From CAVQBJ01 sp963819075 (GTDB taxonomy: Bacteria; Actinomycetota; Thermoleophilia; Solirubrobacterales; Solirubrobacteraceae): a stretch of 64,000 nucleotides of DNA. Shown piece after piece: positions 30,991-39,637 of the stretch. Under the pieces are notes generated by a model. It ran no database searches, had not been told where the DNA came from, and saw only the letters and a program-made list of their open reading frames with translations. Each line of letters starts with the position of its first letter. Position 1 is the first letter of the stretch. The position numbers were made by a program, and so were the translations under genes. The DNA is taken from positions 62,001-126,000 of the forward strand of contig CAWFUP010000003.1 in the NCBI GenBank assembly GCA_963819075.1, written 5' to 3'.

Positions 30991-32994
30991 ATGCTCGAGC
31001 CCCAGAATGCGTCCGCAGCGCCGGCGACCGGGCATGAGCAGGGGGCATCGACGCTCGATCCACTGACCGGGCTTCCCGGCCGCGCGGCGTTCGATGCCGG
31101 CCTGCGGCTCTCGCTCAGCCACGCACCCGATGCGAAGGGGTCGGCGGTCATCGTCATCGGCGTCGATCAGCTGTCGCGCGTCGTCGACGCGCTCGGCCCG
31201 CGGGCCGCCGAGGAGGTGCTCCGCACGACCGCCGGCCGGTTGCGTCGCCTCGCCGCTGACGGCGCCACGCTGGCGCGCCTGGCCGGCGACAGCTTCGCCC
31301 TGCTCGTCGCGGCCGACGAGCCGCAACCGGTCGCGCGGGCGCTCGCGGACGAGGCGCTCGCGGCCGCAGCCGCGCCGATCGTCGTCGGCGGCCAGGAGCT
31401 GCTCCTCTCGGCGAGCGCCGGTATCGCGCTCACCGACCCCTCACGCATGGGCGCCGACGAGGTCGTGCGCGACGCCGCGACGGCCCAGCACCGCGCGCAC
31501 CGTCGCGGCGGCGGCCGCGTCGAGGTCTTCGAGCCCGAGTGGCGCAACGGACTGCTCGAGGAGCTGCGCATGGAGAGCGAGCTGCGCTCGGCGATCTCCT
31601 GCGGCCACGAGCTTCAGCTGTTCTACCAGCCGATCGTCTCGCTGGAGTCGGGAACGGTGGTGGCCGTCGAGGCGCTCGTGCGCTGGGACCACCCGCGACA
31701 CGGGCTGCTGCTCCCGTCGCGCTTCCTCGGCGTCGCCGAGCGGGCCGGCGTGCTCGCCGAGCTCGATCGCTGGATGATGGCCGAGGCCTGCCGTCAGCTC
31801 GCGAGCTGGCTGGGCGACCACGGTCCGAAGAGCCCGCCGCGCGTGAGCATCAACGTCTCGGCCGACGAGCTCTCAGACCCCGAGTTCGCCATCGACGTCG
31901 CGGCCGAGCTGCGGCGCTGGGGCCTCGTCGGCTCGCAACTCGTCGTCGAGGTCGCGCAGAGCGCGCTGCGCCATTCCGCCGGAGCCGCCACGCGCCTGAG
32001 CGAGCTGCGCTCGCTCGGGGTGAGTGTGCTGCTCGACGACTTCGGCACCGGTTATGCGTCGCTGTCCTACCTGCGCCGCCTGCCGATGGACGGCCTGAAG
32101 ATCGAGCGCTCGTTCGTCGAGGACCTGACGAGCTCGGCGCCGGCCCGCGCGATCGTCGACGGCGTGCTGGAGATCGGTCGCGCGATGGGCCTGTCGGTCG
32201 TGGCGGTCGGCGTGGAGACCGGCGAGCAGCTCGAGGCGCTGCGCGAGCTGGGGTGCAACGCCGGCCAGGGACTGCACTTCCTCGGTCCGGTGCCGCCGGC
32301 GACCCTGATGGAGCTGTTCGCGCTCAGCAACCAGCCGATGGCCGACGGCGACGCGCCGCTGCTTCTATCGCCGTCGTCGGGCCCGACAACCACCGAGGAC
32401 GAGCCGCTCGACGCCGCCCAGACGATGACGCTTGGGCAGGCCGCCGCGCTGCTGAGCATCTCCTCGAGCACGCTGCGCCGCTGGGCGGACGACGGGCGTG
32501 TCCCGACCGTGCGCACGAGCGGCGGCCACCGGCGTTTTCGCCTCTCCGAGCTGCGCCAGCTCGCCCCGCCGACGCCGACCGTGCGGCTGCGCGCGCCGAA
32601 GGTCCCCGACGCCCCCGTCCTGCCGGCGACCCTGCTGCTGAGCGAGGAGGGCCCAGAGCTCATCGACATCGCCTGTCGCGCGATCTACGAGGGATCCGGT
32701 GGGTGGTTCGCCCGCGACGACGCCCGCGTCGCCGTGCAGGCGTGGGTGGGCAGTCTCGCCGACGCCTTCCGCTCGGGCAGCTACCTGTCGCTCCCCGACG
32801 CCGCCCGCGAGCTCTCACGCCGCGCCCAGGTCGGCGGCGCCTCGCTCGCCGAGCAGCACGCGTTCATTGAGCGGTTCGGTGCCGCGCTGCGGCGGCGCCT
32901 CGCGCAACGCGACCGCTCGCAGGACGAGCAGGTGGCCGTCGCCCGCACGATGGCCGCGCTCGCGCACCAGCTGCTCGACGACGCCGAGCTGTAG
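30991..32994 (+). CDS. Degenerate GGDEF-EAL protein fused to MerR-like DNA-binding domain
   Basis: 667 residues with an unusual order. GGDEF-like domain (~20-175): the signature is AGDSF (98-102), so it is probably not a cyclase. EAL domain (~195-440): EAL 227-229, N288, E320, D349/D350, K370 and Q426 are kept, but the catalytic-base Glu of the usual AEGVE is Val406 (AVGVE), which should block hydrolysis while allowing c-di-GMP binding. MerR/excisionase-type winged helix (~478-525): MTLGQAAALLSISSSTLRRW followed by GGHRRFRLSEL. Helical C-terminus (~555-667), possibly for dimerisation or partner binding. Likely a c-di-GMP-responsive transcription factor; no membrane segments. The activity predictions are inference. 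Confidence 0.85.
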   Translation: MLEPQNASAAPATGHEQGASTLDPLTGLPGRAAFDAGLRLSLSHAPDAKGSAVIVIGVDQLSRVVDALGPRAAEEVLRTTAGRLRRLAADGATLARLAGDSFALLVAADEPQPVARALADEALAAAAAPIVVGGQELLLSASAGIALTDPSRMGADEVVRDAATAQHRAHRRGGGRVEVFEPEWRNGLLEELRMESELRSAISCGHELQLFYQPIVSLESGTVVAVEALVRWDHPRHGLLLPSRFLGVAERAGVLAELDRWMMAEACRQLASWLGDHGPKSPPRVSINVSADELSDPEFAIDVAAELRRWGLVGSQLVVEVAQSALRHSAGAATRLSELRSLGVSVLLDDFGTGYASLSYLRRLPMDGLKIERSFVEDLTSSAPARAIVDGVLEIGRAMGLSVVAVGVETGEQLEALRELGCNAGQGLHFLGPVPPATLMELFALSNQPMADGDAPLLLSPSSGPTTTEDEPLDAAQTMTLGQAAALLSISSSTLRRWADDGRVPTVRTSGGHRRFRLSELRQLAPPTPTVRLRAPKVPDAPVLPATLLLSEEGPELIDIACRAIYEGSGGWFARDDARVAVQAWVGSLADAFRSGSYLSLPDAARELSRRAQVGGASLAEQHAFIERFGAALRRRLAQRDRSQDEQVAVARTMAALAHQLLDDAEL

Positions 32995-33094
32995 TCCCCC
33001 AGCCGGCCGCGCGGCCGGTCCGCAGCGTCTGACGATGAGTCCAGGCGGCGCGCACGGTGCTCAAGGGCGGCGTCGGGACGACGACAAGAGGTGC

Positions 33095-34399
33095 ATGCGA
33101 GTGCTGCCCGCGCGCCCGAGCGTTGCCGCCGTCACGATCGTCGCCGCGCTCGCTGTGGTCAGCGCCCAGGCGGCGGCTCACGCGAGCGTCCACCACGGCC
33201 GGACACCACACCCCGCCGCCACGGCCGGGCCGATCGCCGGCACGAGCTCGACCACGAGCGCCACCCTCACCGCGAGCGTCAACGACTCCGACCTGCTGAC
33301 CGTCGTCGTGTTCCAGTACGGCACGACCGCGAGCTACGGCTCGACGTCGGCGTCGGTGAGCATCAACGCGCTGCTGCTCTCCACGACGGCCTCGGTGACG
33401 ATCGGCGGCCTCACCGCGGGCGTGACCTACCACTACCGCGTCGTGGCGAAGAACCTCCTCGGCACGACCTACGGCCCCGATCAGACGTTCACGATCGCCG
33501 CGAGCGGCAGCGGCAGCGTCGGCAGTGGCGGCACGACCGTCTCGAGCACCACAACCGTCACGGCCACCGGCGGCTCGGGTACGGGCGTGACGGTTGGCGG
33601 ATCGACCGGCGGCGGCTCGGGCTCGAGCGGCCCCGGCGTCGGCGTGAGTGGTCCATCGGGCAGCAACTCGCTCGGCGGCACGGGCGCGACCGGCGCGACG
33701 GGCGCGACCGGCGCGGCCGGCACGAGCGGAGCCGCCGGCGGCTCGACGAGCGCGGGCGGGACGGCCACCGGCGGTGGGCCAGCCACCGCCGGGAGCACCG
33801 GCGGCGCCACGGCGATCGGCGCGGCCGCTCCGCCGAAGCTCCAGCAGTCGGCCGTCGTCTCTGACACCACCGGTGTCGTCCTCGTGACGCCACCGGGCTC
33901 GTCGAGGCCGGTCTCGGTGTCCAACAGCATCGACGTCCCGAACGGGACCCTCGTCAATGCCCACGCCGGCGTCGTCAACGTCACGACAGCGCTCGACGAT
34001 CACGGGCGAACCCAGACGGTGATGGTGTGGGGCGGCAGCTTCCGACTGCATTACGCCCACGGGCAGACGGGCAGCGTCGTCCTCACCCTCGCCGGCGGTG
34101 ACTTCCGCGCCTGCCGGGCGCCGACCGCCTCGCGGCTCGCCCGCGCCGCACGCGCGCCGGCCCACTCCTCACGCTCGGCGCACGTCGTGCGCAGCCTATG
34201 GAGCAGCGACAACCACGGGCGCTACACGACCCAGGGCAACGACAGCGTTGCCACCGTGCTCGGAACGGTCTGGCTGACGCAGGATCGTTGTGACGGCACG
34301 CTCACCTCCGTCGCGCGCGGTGCGGTGCGCGTGGCCGACACCCGCACGCACCGCACGGTGCGCGTCGGCGCCGGGCAGAGCCACCTCGCGCGCCGCTGA
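33095..34399 (+). CDS. Exported fibronectin-like / FecR-like surface protein
   Basis: 434 residues. A signal peptide (MRVLPARPSVAAVTIVAALA ending near HAS) precedes a fibronectin-type III-like unit (TSATLTASVNDSDLLTVVVF; GGLTAGVTYHYRVVAKN). A Gly/Ser/Thr linker with collagen-like GATGATGATG follows. The C-terminal FecR-like beta domain has GRYTTQGNDSVATVLGTVWL and VRVGAGQSHLA. The last ~70 residues clearly resemble the end of the protein at 49756-53118. GAGG lies just before the ATG at 33095. The stop is 17 bp from the CHASE2-HD-GYP gene; FecR/CHASE2 neighbours recur in bacteria, suggesting an extracytoplasmic sensing pair. Confidence 0.8.
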   Translation: MRVLPARPSVAAVTIVAALAVVSAQAAAHASVHHGRTPHPAATAGPIAGTSSTTSATLTASVNDSDLLTVVVFQYGTTASYGSTSASVSINALLLSTTASVTIGGLTAGVTYHYRVVAKNLLGTTYGPDQTFTIAASGSGSVGSGGTTVSSTTTVTATGGSGTGVTVGGSTGGGSGSSGPGVGVSGPSGSNSLGGTGATGATGATGAAGTSGAAGGSTSAGGTATGGGPATAGSTGGATAIGAAAPPKLQQSAVVSDTTGVVLVTPPGSSRPVSVSNSIDVPNGTLVNAHAGVVNVTTALDDHGRTQTVMVWGGSFRLHYAHGQTGSVVLTLAGGDFRACRAPTASRLARAARAPAHSSRSAHVVRSLWSSDNHGRYTTQGNDSVATVLGTVWLTQDRCDGTLTSVARGAVRVADTRTHRTVRVGAGQSHLARR

Positions 34400-34416
34400 C
34401 GAACGCTGGAGACTCG

Positions 34417-36300
34417 ATGCAGACCGACGCCCGCGCGCATCTCCGCCTTCGCCTCGGGGCGCTCGCGGTCGCGGCGATCGTCACACTTGCCTTCGGCCTC
34501 CTGGCCTACGCGCTCGGCGCCTGGAACGGACTGGAGGCCCAGAGCGTGTATGCGCGCTACCAGGCCCGCCCGACCGTGCACCCGACCGGGATCGTCATCG
34601 TCGGCGTCGACGACCCGACGATGCATGAGCTCGGCCTCAAGTGGCCGTTCCCGCGCGCGCTGGATGCCCGCGTCATCGACCAGCTCCACGCCGACGGGGC
34701 GCGGACGATCGTCTTCGACGCCGACTTCAGCCTGCCGACCGATCCGCGCGACGACAACGCGCTCTACGACGCGATCGCTCGAGCCGGAGGCGCGATTCTC
34801 GCCACCGCGAGCTCGGACGGGCACGGGCACACGACCGTGCTCGGCGGCGACGCGAACCTCGCGGCGATCGGTGCGGGGGCGGCGCGGGCGAACCTCGTCA
34901 GCGAGGGTGATCTGTTTCGCGCCTACGACTACTCGATCGACGGCATCCCCACGATCGGCGTGGCCACGGCCGAGCGTGTCCTCGGCCGGCCGCTCACGCC
35001 GGCGCGGTTCGGGCCGAGCCCGGCCTGGATCGACTTCCCCGGCCCGCCCGGGACGTTCCCATCCGTCTCGTACGGCGACGTGCTCATCGGGCGAGTGCCG
35101 GCGAGCGCCTTCGCCGGCAAGATCGTCGTCATCGGCGCCACCTCACCGCTGCTGCAGGACCTGCACGCGACGCCGACGACGACCGGCCAGCCGATGGCCG
35201 GCGTCGAGATCCAGGCCGCGACGATCTACTCCGCGCTGCAGGGCAATCCGCTGCGCGCCGCGCCGCCGTGGGCGGCATGGCTGGCCATCATCGTCGCCGC
35301 CCTGCTCAGCCCGCTGCTCGCGTGGCGGCTGCGGATCCGCTACGCGGTGCCCGCCTCACTCGTGGCGGCGCTTGGCTACGCGGTGGCGTGCGTGGTGGCG
35401 TTCGACGATGGCGTCATCCTCGTCGCCACCTACCCGCTCATCAGCTGGGGCGTCGGGCTCGTCGCCACGGTCATCGCCGCCGCTCTCGCCGGCGACATCG
35501 AGCGCCACCTCATCGCCGTCTACGCCCGCGTGCTCGAGCACACGGTGCGCGAGCGCGATCGTCAGCTGTCGGCGACCGAGCTCGAGATCGTTCATCGCCT
35601 GGCCCACGCGGCCGAGTCTCGGGACACCGACACCGGCGAGCACATCGAGCGCATCGGCTTCCTCTGCGAGCAGCTCGGGCTTGCGGCCGGGATGAGTCGC
35701 GCCGAGTCGAAGATGCTCGGGCACGCGAGCATCATGCACGATGTCGGCAAGATCGGCGTGCCGGACGCCGTCCTGCTCAAGCCGGCGCGCCTGGACGCCG
35801 TCGAGTGGGAGATCATGCGCATGCACACGACGACCGGCGGCGAGATCCTCGGTGGCTCGGAGCGCCCGATCATCCAGATGGCGGAGACGATCGCGCGCAC
35901 GCACCACGAGCATTGGGACGGCGGCGGCTACCCGGCCGGTCTCGGCGGGAACGAGATTCCGCTCGTCGGGCGGGTCTGCGCGATCTGCGACGTGTTCGAC
36001 GCGCTCGTGTCGCCGCGCCCCTACAAGGCCGCCTGGTCGGTGGACGAGGCCCTCGAGGAGATCCGCCGCAGCAGCGGCTCGCACTTCGACCCCGGGCTCG
36101 TCGACGTGTTCCTGAACCTCATTCCGAGCCTGCTGCACCTGTACGCCGAGCAGTCGCCGGCCGCGCTCGCCGACGCGGGCGACCCTCCCCCGGAGGGCGG
36201 CGAGCCGTCGGGCGAGGGCGCCGGGCCGGCGCCCGGGTTGTCGCTCGTCCCCGACCCGCCGGTCGACTCCGAGTTCGACTCCGCGAGCGCGAGCGGCTAG
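34417..36300 (+). CDS. CHASE2 sensor with HD-GYP c-di-GMP phosphodiesterase domain
   Basis: 627 residues. An N-terminal helix is followed by an extracytoplasmic CHASE2 domain (~40-285; IVIVGVDDPTMHELGLKWPF, GKIVVIGATSPLLQDLHATP). Three membrane helices (~285-355) lead to an HD-GYP domain (~385-570) with HIERIGFLCEQL, MHDVGKIGVPD, HHEHWDGGGYP and FDALVSPRPYK. All metal ligands and the GYP are present, so c-di-GMP hydrolysis is predicted. The C-terminal ~50 residues are Pro/Glu-rich. CHASE2 usually pairs with cyclase, GGDEF or kinase outputs; HD-GYP is a less common partner. Preceded by the FecR-like surface protein. Confidence 0.93.
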   Translation: MQTDARAHLRLRLGALAVAAIVTLAFGLLAYALGAWNGLEAQSVYARYQARPTVHPTGIVIVGVDDPTMHELGLKWPFPRALDARVIDQLHADGARTIVFDADFSLPTDPRDDNALYDAIARAGGAILATASSDGHGHTTVLGGDANLAAIGAGAARANLVSEGDLFRAYDYSIDGIPTIGVATAERVLGRPLTPARFGPSPAWIDFPGPPGTFPSVSYGDVLIGRVPASAFAGKIVVIGATSPLLQDLHATPTTTGQPMAGVEIQAATIYSALQGNPLRAAPPWAAWLAIIVAALLSPLLAWRLRIRYAVPASLVAALGYAVACVVAFDDGVILVATYPLISWGVGLVATVIAAALAGDIERHLIAVYARVLEHTVRERDRQLSATELEIVHRLAHAAESRDTDTGEHIERIGFLCEQLGLAAGMSRAESKMLGHASIMHDVGKIGVPDAVLLKPARLDAVEWEIMRMHTTTGGEILGGSERPIIQMAETIARTHHEHWDGGGYPAGLGGNEIPLVGRVCAICDVFDALVSPRPYKAAWSVDEALEEIRRSSGSHFDPGLVDVFLNLIPSLLHLYAEQSPAALADAGDPPPEGGEPSGEGAGPAPGLSLVPDPPVDSEFDSASASG

Positions 36301-36306
36301 TAGGCT
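36301..36306 (+). promoter_or_regulatory. Candidate -10 for the gene at 36314 (leaderless)
   Basis: TAGGCT starts right after the preceding stop codon and ends 7 nt before the GTG at 36314. No Shine-Dalgarno. Confidence 0.42.
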
Positions 36307-36313
36307 GCGATCC

Positions 36314-36703
36314 GTGGCCGGTGACGGGGCGGATCTCGATGTCGATGTGCTGGCGGCGGCGCTGCGAGCCGACACGGCCGACCTCGAGACGTTCGTCGAG
36401 GTCCTGGCGGCGAAGCTGAGCGCGTCCCTTCCCGGGCGCGTCGCGGTGAAGCACCGCCGGGCCGGCCTGATGGGGCCGAAACGCATCCACCGGATCGTCA
36501 TCACCCTCGAGGACAGCCGTCCGGAGGTCGAGGTGAGCGACGGGTCGGTGGAGGCGATCTGGACAAGGGTGTCCGGCGGCATCGCGCTCAAGCACGAGCG
36601 CGTGGACTTCGACGACTGGCTGCGCCGGCTGAGCGAGTCGCTGGCCACCGAGGCGCAACGCAATGTCCGCACGCGCGACGCGCTGCGGCAGCTGCTCATT
36701 TGA
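36314..36703 (+). CDS. Conserved-looking hypothetical protein
   Basis: 129 residues, soluble. A helical N-terminus (LDVDVLAAALRADTADLETF; VEVLAAKLSASLPGRV) is followed by a beta-rich middle (RIHRIVITLEDSRPEVEVSD; GSVEAIWTRVSGGIALKHER) and a final helix. The family is not recognised. The GTG start is placed by the TAGGCT -10. It lies 19 bp upstream of the tandem YbjQ gene, probably in the same transcript, which hints at a shared role that cannot be named. Confidence 0.7.
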   Translation: MAGDGADLDVDVLAAALRADTADLETFVEVLAAKLSASLPGRVAVKHRRAGLMGPKRIHRIVITLEDSRPEVEVSDGSVEAIWTRVSGGIALKHERVDFDDWLRRLSESLATEAQRNVRTRDALRQLLI

Positions 36704-36722
36704 AAAAGGCGAAAGGACGCGA

Positions 36723-37649
36723 ATGGGTTTTCTCAAGCGTGACGAGTCCGACGGTGGCCCGCAGCCCGATGCGGTTACGGCCCCCGAGGAGCCCGAGGTG
36801 ATGGCGGCCGCGAGCGTCGAGCCGCCGCCGAGCGCGGGCCAGTACGAAGCGGGATCGCTCGAAGGGATCCCCGAGGCCGGTCGCGCGCGCGTCGAGCGCA
36901 TGAAGCGCGCCGTCGCTGGTGGCTTCTTCACGAGCGATCTGTCGGCCAACGAGCACTTCGTCGTGCGCGAGGCCGGATTCGAGCCGCTCGGACTCGTCCT
37001 CGGCTCGAGCATCTACCACATCGGCTTCCAGCAGGCCAACTGGAAGCGCAGCCAGGAGATGGGCGTGCTCACGCAGGCGATGTACCACGCGCGCGAGCTC
37101 GCGATGACGCGCATGGAGGAGGAGGCCGATCAGCTCGGGGCCGACGGCATCGTCGGTGTGCGGCTCGACATCGGGCGGTACGAATGGGGCGCCGACATGG
37201 CCGAGTTCATCGCGGTCGGAACGGCCGTCAAGCATCGCGAGGGCGTCCTGCACCGGGCTCCGAACGGGCGACCGTTCACGAGCGAGCTGTCCGGCCAGGA
37301 CTTCACCACCGTGCTGCGCACCGGCTTCCGGCCGGTCGGGATGGTGATGGGCAACTGCGTCTACCACGTCGCGCACCAGAGCATGCGCCAGACGTTTCGC
37401 CAGATGGGTCAGAACCAGGAGATGACGATCTTCACCGAGGCGCTCTACGAGGCGCGCGAGCTCGCCATGCAGCGCATGCAGACCGAGGCCGAGCAGCTGC
37501 AGGCCCGCGGGATCGTCGGGGCCCGCCTCGCCCAGGGCAGCCACGGGTGGGGCTCGCACATCATCGAGTTCTTCGCCATTGGAACCGCGGTGATACCGGG
37601 CGAGTCGAGCGTCGAGGGACCGACCCTGGTCCTGCCGGTCACCGGATAG
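36723..37649 (+). CDS. Tandem YbjQ/UPF0145-domain protein
   Basis: 308 residues with two homologous halves (~70-175 and ~185-295). Each has the YbjQ features of a beta-strand start, a long helix and a GADGIVG-type turn: GFEPLGLVLGSSIYHIGFQQ with ARELAMTRMEEEADQLGADG, and GFRPVGMVMGNCVYHVAHQS with ARELAMQRMQTEAEQLQARG. YbjQ proteins are usually single-domain pentamer formers of unknown function, often called heavy-metal-binding. The ATG at 36723 follows AAAGGA. An acidic ~60-residue N-terminus is unconserved. Confidence 0.82.
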   Translation: MGFLKRDESDGGPQPDAVTAPEEPEVMAAASVEPPPSAGQYEAGSLEGIPEAGRARVERMKRAVAGGFFTSDLSANEHFVVREAGFEPLGLVLGSSIYHIGFQQANWKRSQEMGVLTQAMYHARELAMTRMEEEADQLGADGIVGVRLDIGRYEWGADMAEFIAVGTAVKHREGVLHRAPNGRPFTSELSGQDFTTVLRTGFRPVGMVMGNCVYHVAHQSMRQTFRQMGQNQEMTIFTEALYEARELAMQRMQTEAEQLQARGIVGARLAQGSHGWGSHIIEFFAIGTAVIPGESSVEGPTLVLPVTG

Positions 37650-37664
37650 CGACGCCGACGGACG

Positions 37665-39101
37665 TCAGCCCGTGGCGACGGCATCGAGCTCGCCGAACTG
37701 CGCGTAGGCCGCGCGGGCGCTCGTCTCGGCGCGGCGCGTCGTCGTGGCCACCCCGAGCCCGAGCACGACCAGACCACATGCCGTCGTGAACGCCCACCCG
37801 GCACGGCTGGAGTGGACGAGCCCGAGGCGCAACGCCGACTGGGCCGCCGGCGCAGCGATCGCGCCGACGACGGCCACGCCGAGCGTCTGGCCGATCTGGC
37901 GCGAGGTCGACGCGACGGCGGCGGCGACGCCGGCCTGGGCCGCGGGCATCCCCGAGACGGCGGTGGCGGTGATCGGCGGATTGACCATCCCGAAGCCGAT
38001 CCCGAACACGACGTAGGCGGCGATCAGCCAGGCCACCGAGGTCGTGCTCGACAGGCCGGCGAGCAGCATCACGCTGCTCCCGGTGATGCCGAGGCCGCCG
38101 ATCACGAGCGGCACGCGCGCACCGCGGCGGCCGACGAGGCGGCCCGACAGGGGAGAGAAGACGATCGTCATCGCGGCGAGGGGCAGCACGTACAGCCCCG
38201 CATCCAGCGCCGACAGGCCGCGCACCTCCTGGAGGTACAGCGTGTTGAGGAACAAGTAGCCGCCAAGTGCGGCGAACGAGCTCACCGCGATCGCCGCCGC
38301 TCCCGAGAAGGGGATGCTGCGGAAGAAGCCGAGCTCGATGAGCGGATCGTGCTGGCGCGACTCGTGTCGCAGCAGGCCGGCGAACGAGACGATGACGACC
38401 GCGAACAGGGCGAGCTCGCGCGCCGACGTCCACCCGAGCCGCGGCCCCTCGATGATCGCGTAGGTCAGCGCCGCGAGCATCACGACGACGAGCAGCTGGC
38501 CGACGCCGTCGAAGCGGCGCGGGTGCTCGGCCCGCGACTCGGGCACGAAGCGCGCGGTGAGCACGAGCGCGGCGAGACCGACGGGAATGTTGATCCAGAA
38601 GATCGACGGCCAGCCGACCGACTCGACGAGCGCGCCGCCGACGACCGGGCCGAGGGCGAAGCTGACGCCGACGGTCGCTCCCCACAGCCCGATGGCCTGA
38701 GCCCGCTCGCGCGGATCCTCGAACGTGTTACGGATGATCGACATGGCCACCGGATTGAGCATCGAGCCGCCGACCCCCTGGAGCATCCGGAAGGCGACGA
38801 GGAACTCGAGGTTCGGCGCCAGGCTGCAGAGCAGCGAGCCGAGGGTGAAGAGCAACAGCCCGAGCTGGAAGACGCGCCGGCGCCCGTAGCGATCGGCCAT
38901 CGAGCCCGACAGCAGCAGCAGACTGGCGATGACGAGCGTGTAGGCGCTCACCGTCCACTGCAGTCCGGAGACGGTCGCGTGCAGATCGTGCCCGATCGAG
39001 GGCAGCGCGACGTTGACGATCGTGTTGTCCAGGCCGACGATGAGCAGGCTCATGCAGCAGATCGCCAGGATGAGCAAGCGGCGGCGCCGGTCGATCGACA
39101 T
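37665..39101 (-). CDS. MFS drug-efflux transporter, DHA2 (EmrB/QacA) family
   Basis: 478-residue proton antiporter with 13-14 membrane helices. Family motifs are clear: LDNTIVNVALPSIGHDL in helix 1, SGSMADRYGRRRVFQLG in the 2-3 loop, FRMLQGVGGSMLNPVAMSII in helix 4 and GPVVGGALVE (motif C) in helix 5. It probably exports hydrophobic cations, antibiotics or dyes; the substrate is unknown. I chose the ATG at 39101 (MSIDRRRRLLILAICCMSLL); a GTG seven codons upstream (39122) is equally possible. Divergent from the small gene at 39200. No local TetR/MarR regulator is seen. Confidence 0.93.
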   Translation of the reverse strand: MSIDRRRRLLILAICCMSLLIVGLDNTIVNVALPSIGHDLHATVSGLQWTVSAYTLVIASLLLLSGSMADRYGRRRVFQLGLLLFTLGSLLCSLAPNLEFLVAFRMLQGVGGSMLNPVAMSIIRNTFEDPRERAQAIGLWGATVGVSFALGPVVGGALVESVGWPSIFWINIPVGLAALVLTARFVPESRAEHPRRFDGVGQLLVVVMLAALTYAIIEGPRLGWTSARELALFAVVIVSFAGLLRHESRQHDPLIELGFFRSIPFSGAAAIAVSSFAALGGYLFLNTLYLQEVRGLSALDAGLYVLPLAAMTIVFSPLSGRLVGRRGARVPLVIGGLGITGSSVMLLAGLSSTTSVAWLIAAYVVFGIGFGMVNPPITATAVSGMPAAQAGVAAAVASTSRQIGQTLGVAVVGAIAAPAAQSALRLGLVHSSRAGWAFTTACGLVVLGLGVATTTRRAETSARAAYAQFGELDAVATG

Positions 39102-39185
39102 CGCCGAAGCGGAGGTGGCCACGCATGCATCGTAGGAGCGCGATCGAGCCGAGCGTGCCGGTCCGGAGTTGACCTCCGCACCACG

Positions 39186-39191
39186 TAAGAT
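39186..39191 (+). promoter_or_regulatory. Candidate -10 for the gene at 39200 (leaderless)
   Basis: TAAGAT ends 8 nt before the ATG, without any Shine-Dalgarno. Confidence 0.45.
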
Positions 39192-39199
39192 CACCCCGC

Positions 39200-39508
39200 A
39201 TGGACGGCCCGCCGACGCAAGAGGAGGTTGAGCAGGTCGAACGGGAACTACTCGACGGGTTCCACCGAGAGGTGTCCGCGGCCGCCGAGGGGATGGCCGC
39301 GGCGATGGTCGTCGGCGCCTATCCCGACACGGTGATTCGTGTCGTGGCGACGGCCCAGGGCGAGTCGCGCAGCCACGACTGGTCGATCTGGGACGGCGAG
39401 ATGACCGGAGATCCGCCGCGTCCCGGCGCCGTCGCCGAGTTCCTGCAGGTCCTCGAGCTGCGGATCATCGAGTGGCTCGCGGCCGCCTACTGGCGCTGGC
39501 CGACCTAG
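39200..39508 (+). CDS. Small acidic hypothetical protein
   Basis: 102 residues, net acidic. It has a helical N-terminus (EEVEQVERELLDGFHREVSA), a middle strand region (DTVIRVVATAQGESRSHDWS) and an amphipathic C-terminal helix ending in WLAAAYWRWPT. Family not recognised. The start is set by a TAAGAT -10. Between a divergent efflux pump and a hydrolase gene 129 bp downstream, so no operon is implied. Confidence 0.65.
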   Translation: MDGPPTQEEVEQVERELLDGFHREVSAAAEGMAAAMVVGAYPDTVIRVVATAQGESRSHDWSIWDGEMTGDPPRPGAVAEFLQVLELRIIEWLAAAYWRWPT

Positions 39509-39637
39509 CGGCCGGACCGGATTCGCGGCGGCGCCGGGCCGCGGACGCAACGGCGCGGCGACCGGGCGAAGGCGCTTGGCGGACCTTTCTCCCGTTGTGC
39601 TTCCGGGATCCCGGACCGGACATGCCATCGTGATCGC

